Below, piece by piece: positions 54,220 through 64,000 of a stretch of 64,000 nt of DNA. Position numbers and translations under genes: made by a program. Location of the stretch: assembly GCA_031771865.1 (NCBI GenBank), contig JASISA010000001.1:2604001-2668000 (forward strand), written 5' to 3'. Numbering within the stretch: the stretch's first letter is position 1; each line of letters begins with the position of its first letter. Below the pieces are notes generated by a model. It was not told where the DNA came from and made no database searches. It was given only the letters and a program-made list of their open reading frames with translations. The DNA is from Nothophaeocryptopus gaeumannii (lineage: Eukaryota; Ascomycota; Dothideomycetes; Mycosphaerellales; Mycosphaerellaceae).

Positions 54220-55032
54220 TCACCACTCAATCTCTAGCTTTCCGCTCGGAATCTCTACATCCTCCAAGGAGAGCCTGTGAGTACCATCCAGCCCCGATTC
54301 CATCTCCCGACTGCTCCGCAACTCCGACTCCATCATCACCCCTGTATTACTTTCAAGCTCCAAACCTCCCTCCATATCCCTCATATCCCTCACCCAACAC
54401 CTCTCCCCCATCTCACACCTCCCGTCTTCCTCTGACAGACCTCCACTCATCATGTACTCCTCCCGTTCACCCTCCTTTACCCCATCCTTCCCGAACACTC
54501 CGAAGCCAAGCTTCTTCTTATCAACGACTAACGCCTCAATCCTTCTGTCCTTAGCGGCTTTCTCCTCATCGCCCAAGCAAGAATTCGAGTCTGAATCCGA
54601 ATCGTTGACGTACTTCCACATCGCATTCTCAATTTCCCATTTCAGCTGCTCAATGCGCCTTTTCGATGCTGCTTCAGCTTCTTCGATCGTCCATCTGGGT
54701 CTTTTGCTTCGTGATTTGGAGGAAGTTGCGGTTGTTGGCATGGAGCTCATGGTAGGAAGGGGAATAGGTTTACGAGTCATCGCAGATCGAGCAGCTAATG
54801 TAGAGAGGTGATCGGAGTCTGTGGATGGATGCGGGAACTTGGCTGCTCTTGCGGAGATGATGCTGGGTTTACTGTTCGGACTTTGAAGCTCGCCGTCGAT
54901 GAGTATAGTCGCGCGATGCTGTTTGTTATGCTGCTTGGGTAGAGGTGGTAGTGGCTTCGACTTCGAAGCGCTGATGTCTCGGATCGTTACTTGTCGAGCA
55001 GGCGTGTCTCTCATGGACTTCGCCAAAGGCAT
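54220..55032 (-). CDS. uncharacterised protein
   Basis: This is an intact single-exon ORF of 270 residues from ATG 55032. The N-terminal half is basic and Pro/Ser-rich with short motifs (PLPPLPK, KSRSKRPRWTIEEAEAAS). The middle has a likely helix (KRRIEQLKWEIENAMWKYV). The C-terminal half is acidic and Gly/Glu/Met-rich. No domain, signal or membrane segment is recognised. It is convergent with the FPP synthase gene, with 165 bp between stops. Lineage-specific function is possible. Confidence 0.5.
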   Translation of the reverse strand: MPLAKSMRDTPARQVTIRDISASKSKPLPPLPKQHNKQHRATILIDGELQSPNSKPSIISARAAKFPHPSTDSDHLSTLAARSAMTRKPIPLPTMSSMPTTATSSKSRSKRPRWTIEEAEAASKRRIEQLKWEIENAMWKYVNDSDSDSNSCLGDEEKAAKDRRIEALVVDKKKLGFGVFGKDGVKEGEREEYMMSGGLSEEDGRCEMGERCWVRDMRDMEGGLELESNTGVMMESELRSSREMESGLDGTHRLSLEDVEIPSGKLEIEW

Positions 55033-55561
55033 GTCGTAGCTGAAGCCGGAGTAGTCGACACATCTAGCTTCTCAGAGACATTTTCAATGAAGCTATGTCT
55101 TGAAGCTGTCATGCGGATTCATTGATGATAGGCCACAGCCATACGGTCCAAACGATCCAGCAGACCGCGTGCGTGAATGAGATCCATGGGAGAGAACGTG
55201 ATCACGAGCAAGCAGAAGAGCCTTGTGAAGGTGAGCCCGTGTGACATCCAGCGAAGGACTCTCGAAGGTCATCTGCGCTAGTGAACGATGTGCCGGACCC
55301 TAGTGACCTCGATGGACAGCGTCCGGTACTCGCAGGAGCCAGGTGTCCCCCATGAGCTCGTCATATCTCTATAAAGTCGCGGTACAGGACTTTTTAGCCA
55401 GCACAGTGCCTGAACATGCCGGGATGCGGCCGCCTTCAGGTTCTTTGGGCAGCAGCTTGAAGAGGTTTACGGCATATAAACCATCACACTCAATTTCGCA
55501 TGAGCCGCAAATGGCACGATCGAGCCTTAGGATTATGATGTGAGTGACTTCCTGCACATGC
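55033..55561. other. intergenic
   Basis: This 529-bp region between the unknown protein's start and the transcription factor's stop (both minus strand) holds no recognisable feature. Confidence 0.5.
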
Positions 55562-57811
55562 TCAAGCCATCTGATTCGGAGGATCCCACAAATTGTGCCC
55601 AGCCATTGGTATGTTGACATCCTGTATCGCTAAATAGTCCCAGCTGTGATCGTTAAAGACCAGGCTGAAAGCGCCAAAGTCGACATCAGGAAAAGGCATA
55701 TTCGGATCGAAATCAAACTGGAAGTCTCCAAGCGAATCCCCTGTTGCACCATTGCTCGGCGTATAGGCGTCTGCCGATTGTGGTGTGTGTTCAGAGTACT
55801 GTGTTGCTCCAGCGGTCGTGTCAACGTGGGGTAGCATGCTGTAAGTCGTAGCTTGTAGCGGATATGCCGATTGTATCTGCGCTGGTTGCGGATTGCAGTG
55901 GTTGTGCGCCGGTTCCTGCTTTGGCTGCTGAGCAGGTGAATCAGTCCGCTGCTTCTTGTTCGCATTTTGTCTCTGCGCGGCAAAGTGCGCTCTTCTTTGC
56001 TGGCGGAGCTTTCGTGCTCTCTCGATAAGAGCGTTGACATGCTCCCACGCTGGCTCGTCCTTCTTGGTCTTATAGATCTTATCCCAATCCGCAAGGATCG
56101 GGTCCAGCACGGCCCATGCATTGTTAGCGAATTCGCTGTTCATGCTCAAGCCCAGCTCCGCAACAACTATGGCAAGTGAATGCCATTGCACATAGCCTTT
56201 GAAGTACCACGTCCACTCTGCAATGCGCTCGTCGATAGCCAGACCATACGTTTTCTGTATTACCTCAACTGAGGCTTGCAGCAGTGTCATGCGCTCGTCT
56301 TGAGGCATCTCCTTCGTCGGAATCGTGCCGAACGGGAAGTCGATGATGAGCTGGGCCTTTACGAACATGCCTTCGATAAAGTTTGAGCACATCCAATCAT
56401 ACGGCCGAGAGGTGTGCAGGTATTGTAAGTACACACTCTCGAGCTTGGCTCTCGACCTGCGGAAGGACTCATTTTGTTGCTCGGCAACGCCAAAGCTGCT
56501 AGATACGTTTTCAGGCTGCCCGCCGCTGGCTCGACCTTTTCGAATATTCCAGATGCCAAATACGAGCCGGTGGATCTCGAACCTCAGCACTACAAAGGTC
56601 ATATCTGTTATGCCTTGACGTGACACTGGCGGCTCCGTCATTCGAGGATCGAGGTCGTTGTCATTGAGATTGGCGGGGAGTTGGATGTTTCGATCTTTCA
56701 AGATGCTCGTGTTGCGCGACCCGCCTTCCTCTGCAGTTCTTGACTCCAGGCCACATAGATGATACCACAGCCTCCGGCGCATCTCAGCTTCGAACGGGGA
56801 ATATCTGCCTTCTGGGTCTTCGTGGAGCCCGATGAGCTGCGCAGATCGTACTGCCAAAGAGAACAGCGCGCCAAGATTGGTCGAGTTATCTGCTCGTCGA
56901 ATGCATATCTGGATTCAGTTGTCAGTAAGATAGATCAAAAGCAATGTCGTCGATCGGCTTACGATGTAGAGTACAAGCGCCTGAAGGGACTCCAGGGCAG
57001 GTATTTCGTAGTTGTCTCGGAAAGAGGCTTCAATGAGTCGTCCATACCGATGCATCAGAGTGTCTTGTGCCTCACCGAATCTCTTTCGAGCTTCTCGCGC
57101 GCTGCAGGTACTGAGTGAGGCATAGTATATACTGAACATCATGGCCTCTGTGGGAGCAGGAGCGTTGCTCAATGTGTCGATGACGCCGAAGAGCTTCTTG
57201 GCAAATGTAGGGCAATGGACCACTTTCACCATCGGGTCTACTCTGGTAACAAAAATGTGCCAGTACTCAAAGATCCTTCGCGCATTGGGATGATTACCAG
57301 ATGGCGCTTGCTGCGAAGCGTGACCATAGTTGTGCAGGCCGAGTCCCCCATCGTCGAAGCGGGATTCGTGATCTGAGACTGACGATTTTGTCAAAGCGAT
57401 GAGCGCATCTTTGACCAGATCCTCAGAGTTGGCGGGTTGGGTAGAAGAGCGCCCGTTGGCTGGCGCGCTGATTGATGTCGGACGAGCAAAGCCAGACTGA
57501 TCCGAGGAGGAAGCCTGGCCGGGACTCGCAGAATCGGGGCTGTGACCGGCCTCAGCGCCATGTGTCTTTGGCTCCAAATACTTCACCAGGTCTTCCAGAT
57601 GGCGCTGTCGTGGTGGCTTATCCTTCTTGTAAGGCCCTCGTTTTCGCTTTACACCGGTTTCCGGGGCAGGATAGACGCATGAGAGGTCGCTCTTGGTGCA
57701 GTTGAAGCAGCCCTCTGGCTCTCGGCTACATTTCAATTTGCGTCTTCGGCATCCAAGACATGATGTACCAGGCTTGTTGACCCTGTTTTGAAGGAGAAGG
57801 GCTTCGGACAT
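55562..57811 (-). CDS. Zn2Cys6 fungal transcription factor
   Basis: This fungal binuclear-cluster regulator has 731 residues. Exon 1 (57811-56963) holds the DNA-binding motif, with Cys at 18, 21, 28, 35, 38 and 45 (C-x2-C-x6-C-x6-C-x2-C-x6-C), then a basic linker KRKRGPYKKDKPP. A 54-nt intron (56962-56909, GTAAGC..ATCCAG) joins VLYI to ICIRRAD. Exon 2 (56908-55562) carries the fungal-specific transcription factor domain (AQLIGLHEDPEG..MRRRLWYHL). The last 150 residues are Gln/Pro- and Asp/Phe-rich, ending in a likely acidic activation segment (FQFDFDPNMPFPDVDF). Target genes are unknown. Confidence 0.9.
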
Positions 57812-58874
57812 TGCTCCCTCCTACCGTCGGTTGCATCCAGCTTGAAATCGGCCGACCGGGACAGCTCCAGCTACGTTCGGCTAGCAAAAGACGTTGCAAT
57901 CGTGGGCAGGTGTGTGAGCCAGGGTTCGGCGCATGGAATCTGTATGTCGCTCAGGTCCGGGAACGTCTCCCAGAGGCGCGTTCTTTCCCACTCTGTCCCT
58001 GCGCAACTGGAGATGACAAAGTGGGCTGTGGCAAGGGCGCTCGGCGATGGAACAAGGTTCCCGGAAGTTCCACAATGTTGCTGGCAGGCACGCGACGCTT
58101 GATCAGTAAGTTAGAAACAAAGCCAAGCAGACGGGCTCTGAATGGCAATTCTGGTACCGGATGTCCTACATTCAGCTGAAAGAGAGAGAGAGAGAGAGAG
58201 AGAGCGGTCCGACTCGGCTGGTCCGAGAGATCGACAGCTTGCCTGGCGCGCCAAGCACCAGGCTCTAGACCTACCTGATCACACCTCGCCATCATTCTTG
58301 TGCTCTGCAGCACGAGTTGACACTATAGGGGTGGAGGAGGAGTAGTAGACGTCCAGGAGAGAGAATAATGTCAAGTTTCAGCCGCTACTTTTGTGCTTGC
58401 ACTCAATCCTTCCCAAGAACGGCTCCGAAAACGAGAGCTGTGCGTCACCTGGTCGACGGGATGGTTGCTCCATGAAACCTTCCATCAACTTTGATGCAAT
58501 CAGCTGACCAAATCGAGAGACTCCCGTTTTGAAGTCTTCGCCTTGACGGGAATGTTGATCACACAGGGAATACAAGGGGAGGGCCTGCTCCTGTGCGCTG
58601 CCTCCTAGATGCCCGGAACCCATCAAGACTCGCAAGCCTAGTCATAGCGGATATTCTGCAGGTCTTTCAATGCAAGACTCTCATGGCTCCAGTGGATGCG
58701 ATGAGAAGAATGACTGCTCTTCGAATGTTCAAGCTTTCATTCATGTGCCATCCATCTCAGGTAGAGGAATAAGGCAAGTATAGCTGTTGTCCCTTTTCGT
58801 GGTTCCCATCTCTATACCATGCTACGGCATTCAGCATTGCTCATCGCTGCATCAAACACTGTGGCATAACGCAT
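57812..58874. other. intergenic with a GA microsatellite
   Basis: This 1.06-kb region lies between the transcription factor start and the NDK stop. Its only clear feature is a run of GA dinucleotides at 58180-58204 (about 12 repeats). No gene is seen. Confidence 0.5.
58180..58204. repeat. (AG)n microsatellite
   Basis: This is a perfect run of about twelve AG dinucleotides in the intergenic region upstream of the Zn2Cys6 gene. Confidence 0.95.
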
Positions 58875-59518
58875 CTATTTCTCGTAGATCCAGTCGTGCT
58901 GGGCCTGCTTCCAGCTCTGGACCTCGCTCTTGTCGAACCAGAGAGCAATCTCCTTCTGGGCGGACTCGACGGCGTCAGAGCCGTGGCAGACGTTGCGGCC
59001 GACGTCCTGTAGCAGCATTGTCAGTATTGCCAAAATCCAGTGTTCGCAGAATGGTAACTCACGATGGCGAAGTCACCACGGATGGTGCCTGGCTGCGAGG
59101 CGAGTGGGTTGGTGGCACCGAGAATGACACGGCCGGTCTTGACGACCTCACGGCCCTCCCAGACCATGGCGCAAATTGGGCCGGAACCCATGTCTGTGTA
59201 TCCTATCAGTCTCTGTTCCCATCTTCATTTTGATTCCTTTCTGTAGACATACAGGTGACGAGACCCTTGAAGAAGGGCTTGCTGCTTAGGTCCTCGTAGT
59301 GCTTCTCGAGGTGGGCCTGGGATGCGGTGACGAGCTTGATGGCCACGAGCTTGAAGCCGCGCTTCTCGAAGCGGGAGATGATCTCGCCGACGAGTCCACG
59401 CTGGACACCATCTGGCTTGACAGCGATGAAGCTGGTGAAGAAGTTAGCTATCCTGCCCACTGGCATGGCTCAAACGGCAGCCATTGGGGGTTTCGTACGT
59501 CTGCTCGGAGGAAGACAT
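58875..59518 (-). CDS. NDK1: nucleoside diphosphate kinase
   Basis: This enzyme transfers the gamma phosphate between nucleoside triphosphates and diphosphates through a phospho-His. Four exons: 59518-59499 (MSSSEQ), 59431-59253, 59193-59063 and 59006-58875. Introns are 67, 59 and 56 nt with donors GTACGA, GTATGT and GTGAGT and acceptors ACCAG, CACAG and TACAG. Exon lengths sum to 462 nt, giving 153 residues, the usual size. Motifs are [31 protein letters not shown], and the active-site segment [12 protein letters not shown] with the catalytic His. Confidence 0.96.
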
Positions 59519-60080
59519 GTCGTGCGATTGCTGTTGTTCCTGTTCTGCTTTCTCGCGGAGGACTGTTGCAAGATGACCGCGGTCTTTTGGTCCAAGGTGT
59601 TTGAAGATGGCGGGTTGAGGTTGGTCTCCAGCAGACATAGCTCTCAAAAATTTGGCCTCTCACCGCCGCGGGGCTGCAGGTGGGCTGTACGAATGCAGTG
59701 GCACGCAACTGTTGTGGGTTTGGTGAATAAAGTCGTGGGAGATGCGAGACGTTCAGAAGATATCAAGAACTTCGAGCTGTCCTGATCACAGGTAGCTGGA
59801 CGTTGCAGTATGTTGTAATGCTGCCTCAATCCTCCGAAGTCACCTGTTCTTCCCATCGCACCTGCTCAAAGCGACGTAGGGTTGTCGTTTCAAATGCACG
59901 ATGAGTCGTCCAATGGCAGGAGTTGTCGACTTTTGGCGCGCGTTGCTGTCATCCCCGGATCGGCTCAAGCTCCAGCCCAGCTCTTGGACATTCGAATATG
60001 CGGACAGCTGTTCCAAAAACCCACATTGACCTCTGCATGTAGCTGTTGTCCATAGTAGACGACGGTGAGTGCAGACAGAG
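59519..60080. promoter_or_regulatory. divergent promoter region, NDK / glucosidase II alpha
   Basis: This 562-bp region lies between the NDK start (minus) and the glucosidase II start (plus). It should contain both promoters. I see no named element. Confidence 0.35.
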
Positions 60081-63000
60081 ATGGCCTTATCAGGCGCCTT
60101 CAAGAGCTTTCTGCTTCTACTTTCAATAGTCTCCTTCTTCGTTCCGCGGGTCGGTAAGCATAGCAACATCAACATGGAATCAATTGAGTAGAATACGCGT
60201 AGATCATACTGATACAAGTCACAGTGAGCGTGAAGCATGAGAACTTCAAGACTTGTGATCAATCTGGCTTCTGCAAACGAAACCGCGCATACGCCGACTC
60301 CGTGTCATCGAACTCGAAATTCGAATCCCCTTACCAGCTCGATCGATCTACCATCAAATTCAGCAATGGTATACTGACTGGCAATATCTACAAGAAGCTA
60401 GCAGATAGCGAAGAGTCCGTTCGACTGCCGCTCCAGGTTGCGTTCTATGAGTCAGGGGTTGCTCGTGTGACCGTCGATGAAGAGAAGCGTCAAAAGGGTC
60501 AGATCGAGCTGCGGCACGACAGCAAAGCCCGGAAAGAGCGATACAATGAGGCCGAGAAGTGGGCAATCGTCGGTGGAACGACGGTTAGTACAGGTGCCGC
60601 GATTGACAAGGACTCCGAGAAAGGAACCACAAGGGTCAAGTACGGACCAGCCAGCAAGTTCGAGGCAATCATCAAGCACTCCCCGCTGAGCGTCGACTTC
60701 AAGCGAGATGGCGAGATTCAGGTCAGACTGAACGGGCAAGGCCTGCTGAATGTCGAGCATTGGCGCAAAAAGGTCGAAAAGAAGGAAGAGGCGCCCAAAG
60801 CCGAGAGCGAAGAAGGCAACGCAGCAGCGGAAAGTGACAAAAGCGCAGGCGAAGATGAGAGTAGCTGGTGGGACGAGTCATTCGGTGGAAATACTGACTC
60901 CAAGCCTCGTGGCCCCGAGGCTGTTGCTCTGGATGTTAGCTTCCCAGGCTACGAGTACGTCTACGGTGCTGCTGAGCACGCTGGACCTCTGGCTCTGCGA
61001 GAGACCCGCGGCGGCGGTGACAACAAGTACTCCGAGCCGTACAGGCTGTACAACAGCGACGTGTTTGAGTACGAGATGGATAGCCCGATGACCCTTTATG
61101 GCTCCATCCCGTTCATTCAGGCGCAAAAGAAAGACTCCACTGTTGGCGTCTTCTGGCTGAATGGCGCAGAGACTTGGGTCGACATAACAAAGACTTCCAC
61201 CTCCGCCAACCCACTGAGTCTCGGCATCTTGGGCAAGACCACGACCAACACCCACTGGATCAGCGAGTCTGGTTTGCTGGACGTCTTCGTTTTCTTGGGC
61301 CCGACGCCGCAAGATGTCATTGGCGCATACACCGAGCTCACTGGCACACAGCAACTGCCGCAACAGTTTGCCATCGCATACCATCAATGTCGCTGGAACT
61401 ACGTAACAGATGAAGATGTCAAAGACGTCGACAGGAAGTTCGATAAGAGCCGCATCCCCTACGACGTCATCTGGCTCGACATTGAGTACACCGACGGCAA
61501 GAAGTACTTCACGTGGGACCAAATGACCTTCCCGGACCCGCTCGGTATGCAGAAGCAACTTGATGAGCATGAGCGTAAGCTTGTGATCATTGTCGACCCT
61601 CATATCAAGAACGAAGGGAGCTATCCTGTTGTTGAAGAGCTCAAGTCAAAGGGTCTTGGCGTAAAGAATAAGGAGGGCAACCTTTACGAAGGCTGGTGCT
61701 GGCCTGGCAGCAGCCACTGGGTAGACTGCTTCAGCCCTGCAGCCAGAAAATGGATGGCTGGTCTCTACAAGTACAGCAAGTTCATCGGCACCGCCAAGAA
61801 CTCTTTCATGTGGAACGACATGAACGAGCCATCTGTGTTCAATGGGCCGGAGACGACAATGCCGAAGGACAACTTGCACCACGACGGATGGGAGCACAGA
61901 GACGTGCATAACATCAACGGGTTGACTTTCGTCAACGCTACGTACGAAGGCTTCCTCGCCCGAGACAAGGAAGAGGAGAAGCACAACAGGCGTCCATTCG
62001 TCCTCTCTCGATCTTTCTTTTCCGGCAGCCAACGCCTCGGAGCCATGTGGACCGGTGACAACCAGGCTGAGTGGACTCACCTGGAGGCGTCTATTCCAAT
62101 GATCCTGAGCATGGGCATCAGCGGCTTTCCATTCGCCGGGGCTGATGTCGGCGGATTCTTTGGCAATCCCGAGAAAGAGCTGCTCACTCGGTGGTACCAA
62201 GCTGGAATCTGGTATCCCTTCTTCCGCGCACATGCTCACATTGACACGCGCCGCAGGGAGCCTTATTTGGCGGGCGAGCCGTACACCGAAATCATCACGC
62301 AAGCTTTGCGCCTGCGATACAGCCTCCTTCCCGCTTGGTACACCGCTTTTCACGAGTCTCACGTCACGGGCGCGCCCATCGTGCGACCCAACTATTACAT
62401 GTTCCCGGGCGACGAGAAGGGCTTTGGAATTGACGATCAGTTGTACCTGGGAAGCTTTGGCCTGCTTGCTAAGCCTGTGACGAAAGAAGGCCAACCAGGC
62501 CAGCCATTATACCTTGCTGACAAGGAGAAGTACTATGACTATTTCGATTTCTGGACGTACGAAGGGCCTGGAGAGGTTGCGCTGGCGTCGCCGTTGGAGA
62601 CGATTCCATTGCTCATGCGTGGAGGTCACATCATCCCACGACGAGACAGACCGAGGAGGAGCTCCGGCCTCATGAAATACGACCCACTTACATTGGTGGT
62701 TGTGCTGGGCAACTCGGGCGACGCAGAGGGAACACTGTACCTCGACGATGGCGACAGCTTCGATTACCAAGAAGGCGCTTACATCCACCGCAGGTTCGCA
62801 TACCAGAGTGCGACCTCCACCCTGATGAGCGAAGATCTTTCGGCGCCGGGCAAGAAGACCAAGGAGTATCTCAAATCCATGGATAAGGTTCGAGTCGAGA
62901 AGATTATCGTTGTCGGCGCCCCGGCATCATGGAAGGACAAGACCGAAGTGGAAGTCAGTGAGGAGCAAGGCGGTAAGAGCGCGCCTGCGAGGAAAGCAGC

Positions 63001-63100
63001 GCTCGATTTCCATGAAAAGGACGACGGCAAGGCTGCATGGGCGGTCATCCGCGACCCAGCAGTCCAGGTCGGAGGTGGCTGGAAGATTGCATTCGGATGA
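60081..63100 (+). CDS. glucosidase II alpha subunit (GH31)
   Basis: This ER enzyme trims the inner alpha-1,3-glucoses from N-glycans during glycoprotein quality control. Exon 1 (60081-60153) encodes a signal peptide MALSGAFKSFLLLLSIVSFF. Intron 60154-60224 is 71 nt (GTAAGC..CACAG). Exon 2 is 60225-63100. The total is 982 residues. The GH31 catalytic region has SFMWNDMNEPSVF with the nucleophile Asp, and RSFFSGSQRLGAMWTGDN leads to the acid/base region. The N terminus has CDQSGFCKRNR, typical of the ER alpha subunit. An acidic Ser/Glu-rich insert (about residues 215-245) precedes the barrel. No ER-retention signal is needed because the beta subunit supplies it. Confidence 0.95.
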
Positions 63101-63858
63101 GGATGTTTGAGGGGTCCAAAGAAGCTGGCCTGCTCTGCCTCATCTGACATGCCGCTGTGCATATAGTGGGTCTGGGCGTTATTGCGGCGGCCATGTGCGC
63201 GGATAGAGTTCGCCCTATGTCTCGCGAATTGGAATCTTTAGACAGCGGAAGCTTCCGCGTCTTGTATTATTCGATACAGATACAGCCAGGGACATACCCA
63301 CGACGGCAGAAGAGATGCACATTGGCCAAAGCATGGCACCGGAATATAGCCAGCACGCGGCAGGCAGCGGCATACTGTTTGGAACAGATGGGTGCTGTTT
63401 GGCGACGAACGCACGCCTTGTTCGATGCTCGTCTTTCCGTTCCTTTGCTTTGAGCTCGGCTCACGTTCCAAATCAGCAGCAAGCCACAGCCACAGGGCTC
63501 GGAAGATTCTCGATTCGCAACAAAGTATGAAATTTATTTAGTACGGCATTAGAAATGCGTTCTTTCGCGGCTGTTGACATGAGATTAGTCGGAAATTTTG
63601 CCGAAAGGCCACATGGCGAAGGCACCGGGATGTGTTCCACGAGGGGGCTGACTTGGTGGTGTCGTCTGTCATGTTTGTGTGAAACAGCCGCCATCCACCT
63701 CCAGTTCTCCGACTCAATTCCGACAGTTGGCGAGTATTTGGAATCTGCCACCACGACATGCATCCACCACTCATTCACAGCTCTCGTCTGCTCCCCACCC
63801 AAAGACACCGCACACTCCTGCGAGCCTGTTTATCCGAAAGGCAATCTCTATCGCGACA
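63101..63858. other. intergenic
   Basis: This 758-bp region downstream of the glucosidase gene contains only short overlapping frames. It likely holds that gene's 3' end and the upstream region of whatever follows the window. Confidence 0.5.
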
Positions 63859-64000
63859 ATGTCTCATCGCGACCCAGACTGCGGTAAGCATGCTTTCGAC
63901 GCCAGTATTTGTCAGGGACGTCACCGGCCGGGTACTCTGTTGGTGGAGACTCTCTCGTTGTCCTCTTTCGGTATGTCTGGTGGGCTGTCGGAAACGTGTT
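63859..64000 (+). CDS. possible 5' end of a further gene, cut by the window end
   Basis: An ATG at 63859 in a good context (GACAATGTC) opens MSHRDPDC and is followed by GTAAGC at 63884, a consensus fungal splice donor after a 25-nt first exon. A short first exon is common here (compare the NDK gene). Nothing further can be read, so the product is unknown and the call is weak. Confidence 0.2.
   Translation, partial: MSHRDPDCGKHAFDASICQGRHRPGTLLVETLSLSSFGMSGGLSETC

Noticed and set aside
61646..62494. 282-codon minus-strand frame
   Set aside because: Antisense of the glucosidase II catalytic domain, with no independent evidence. The same holds for the 241-codon frame at 60878-61603.

Overview
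The window comes from a filamentous ascomycete fungus, most likely a dothideomycete (inference). Genes are interrupted by short introns of about 48-100 nt with GT..AG ends and CTRAC-type branch sites. The gene content includes HET-domain proteins, a PNP/NB-ARC/TPR NLR, a Zn2Cys6 regulator and a tandem family of small F-box-like proteins of a type I associate with Mycosphaerellales. I rebuilt exon structures by eye; for most multi-exon genes the exon lengths sum to a multiple of three.

Layout. 1-6.6 kb is almost gene-free, with one doubtful small ORF. 6.66-7.81 kb (-) is the TFIIE beta subunit gene, split by a 350-bp hAT-type MITE. 9.5-10.9 kb (+) is a membrane-anchored O-fucosyltransferase-like protein. 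11.7-19.7 kb (+) is a very large NLR-type gene: a PNP-fold N terminus, NB-ARC, TPRs, then a long Trp/Lys-rich and Arg/Ser-rich tail. 19.7-27.9 kb alternates immunity or cell-death-like genes (HET; a caspase-fold protein lacking the catalytic Cys; a second HET) with housekeeping genes (eL28, SF3B4/Hsh49, a DUF2015/UPF0357 protein). 27.85-38.4 kb holds exocyst Sec15, a Mei2-like RNA-binding protein and the GPI ethanolamine-phosphate transferase Gpi7/Las21. 38.7-39.6 kb is a RING-like Cys protein. 39.97-44.4 kb (-) is a decayed tandem array of five related F-box-like copies, with one intact. 45.5-50.3 kb carries a 20% cysteine protein, a nitronate monooxygenase, a secreted Ser/Thr/His-rich protein and an SDR. 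50.5-63.1 kb carries APC/C subunit Cdc23/Apc8, farnesyl diphosphate synthase, an unknown protein, a Zn2Cys6 regulator, nucleoside diphosphate kinase and glucosidase II alpha. The last 0.9 kb may contain the start of another gene.

How they fit together. Most genes are unrelated housekeeping functions. The notable grouping is 11.7-27.9 kb: one NLR, two HET proteins and a caspase-like pseudoenzyme within 16 kb. The pseudo-caspase and the second HET gene are divergent over a 548-bp shared promoter region. That is the best candidate for an undescribed allorecognition or cell-death module. The most unusual molecular event is the MITE in TFIIE beta. Its 8-bp target-site duplication would let it be removed exactly as a GC-AG intron, restoring the original reading frame.
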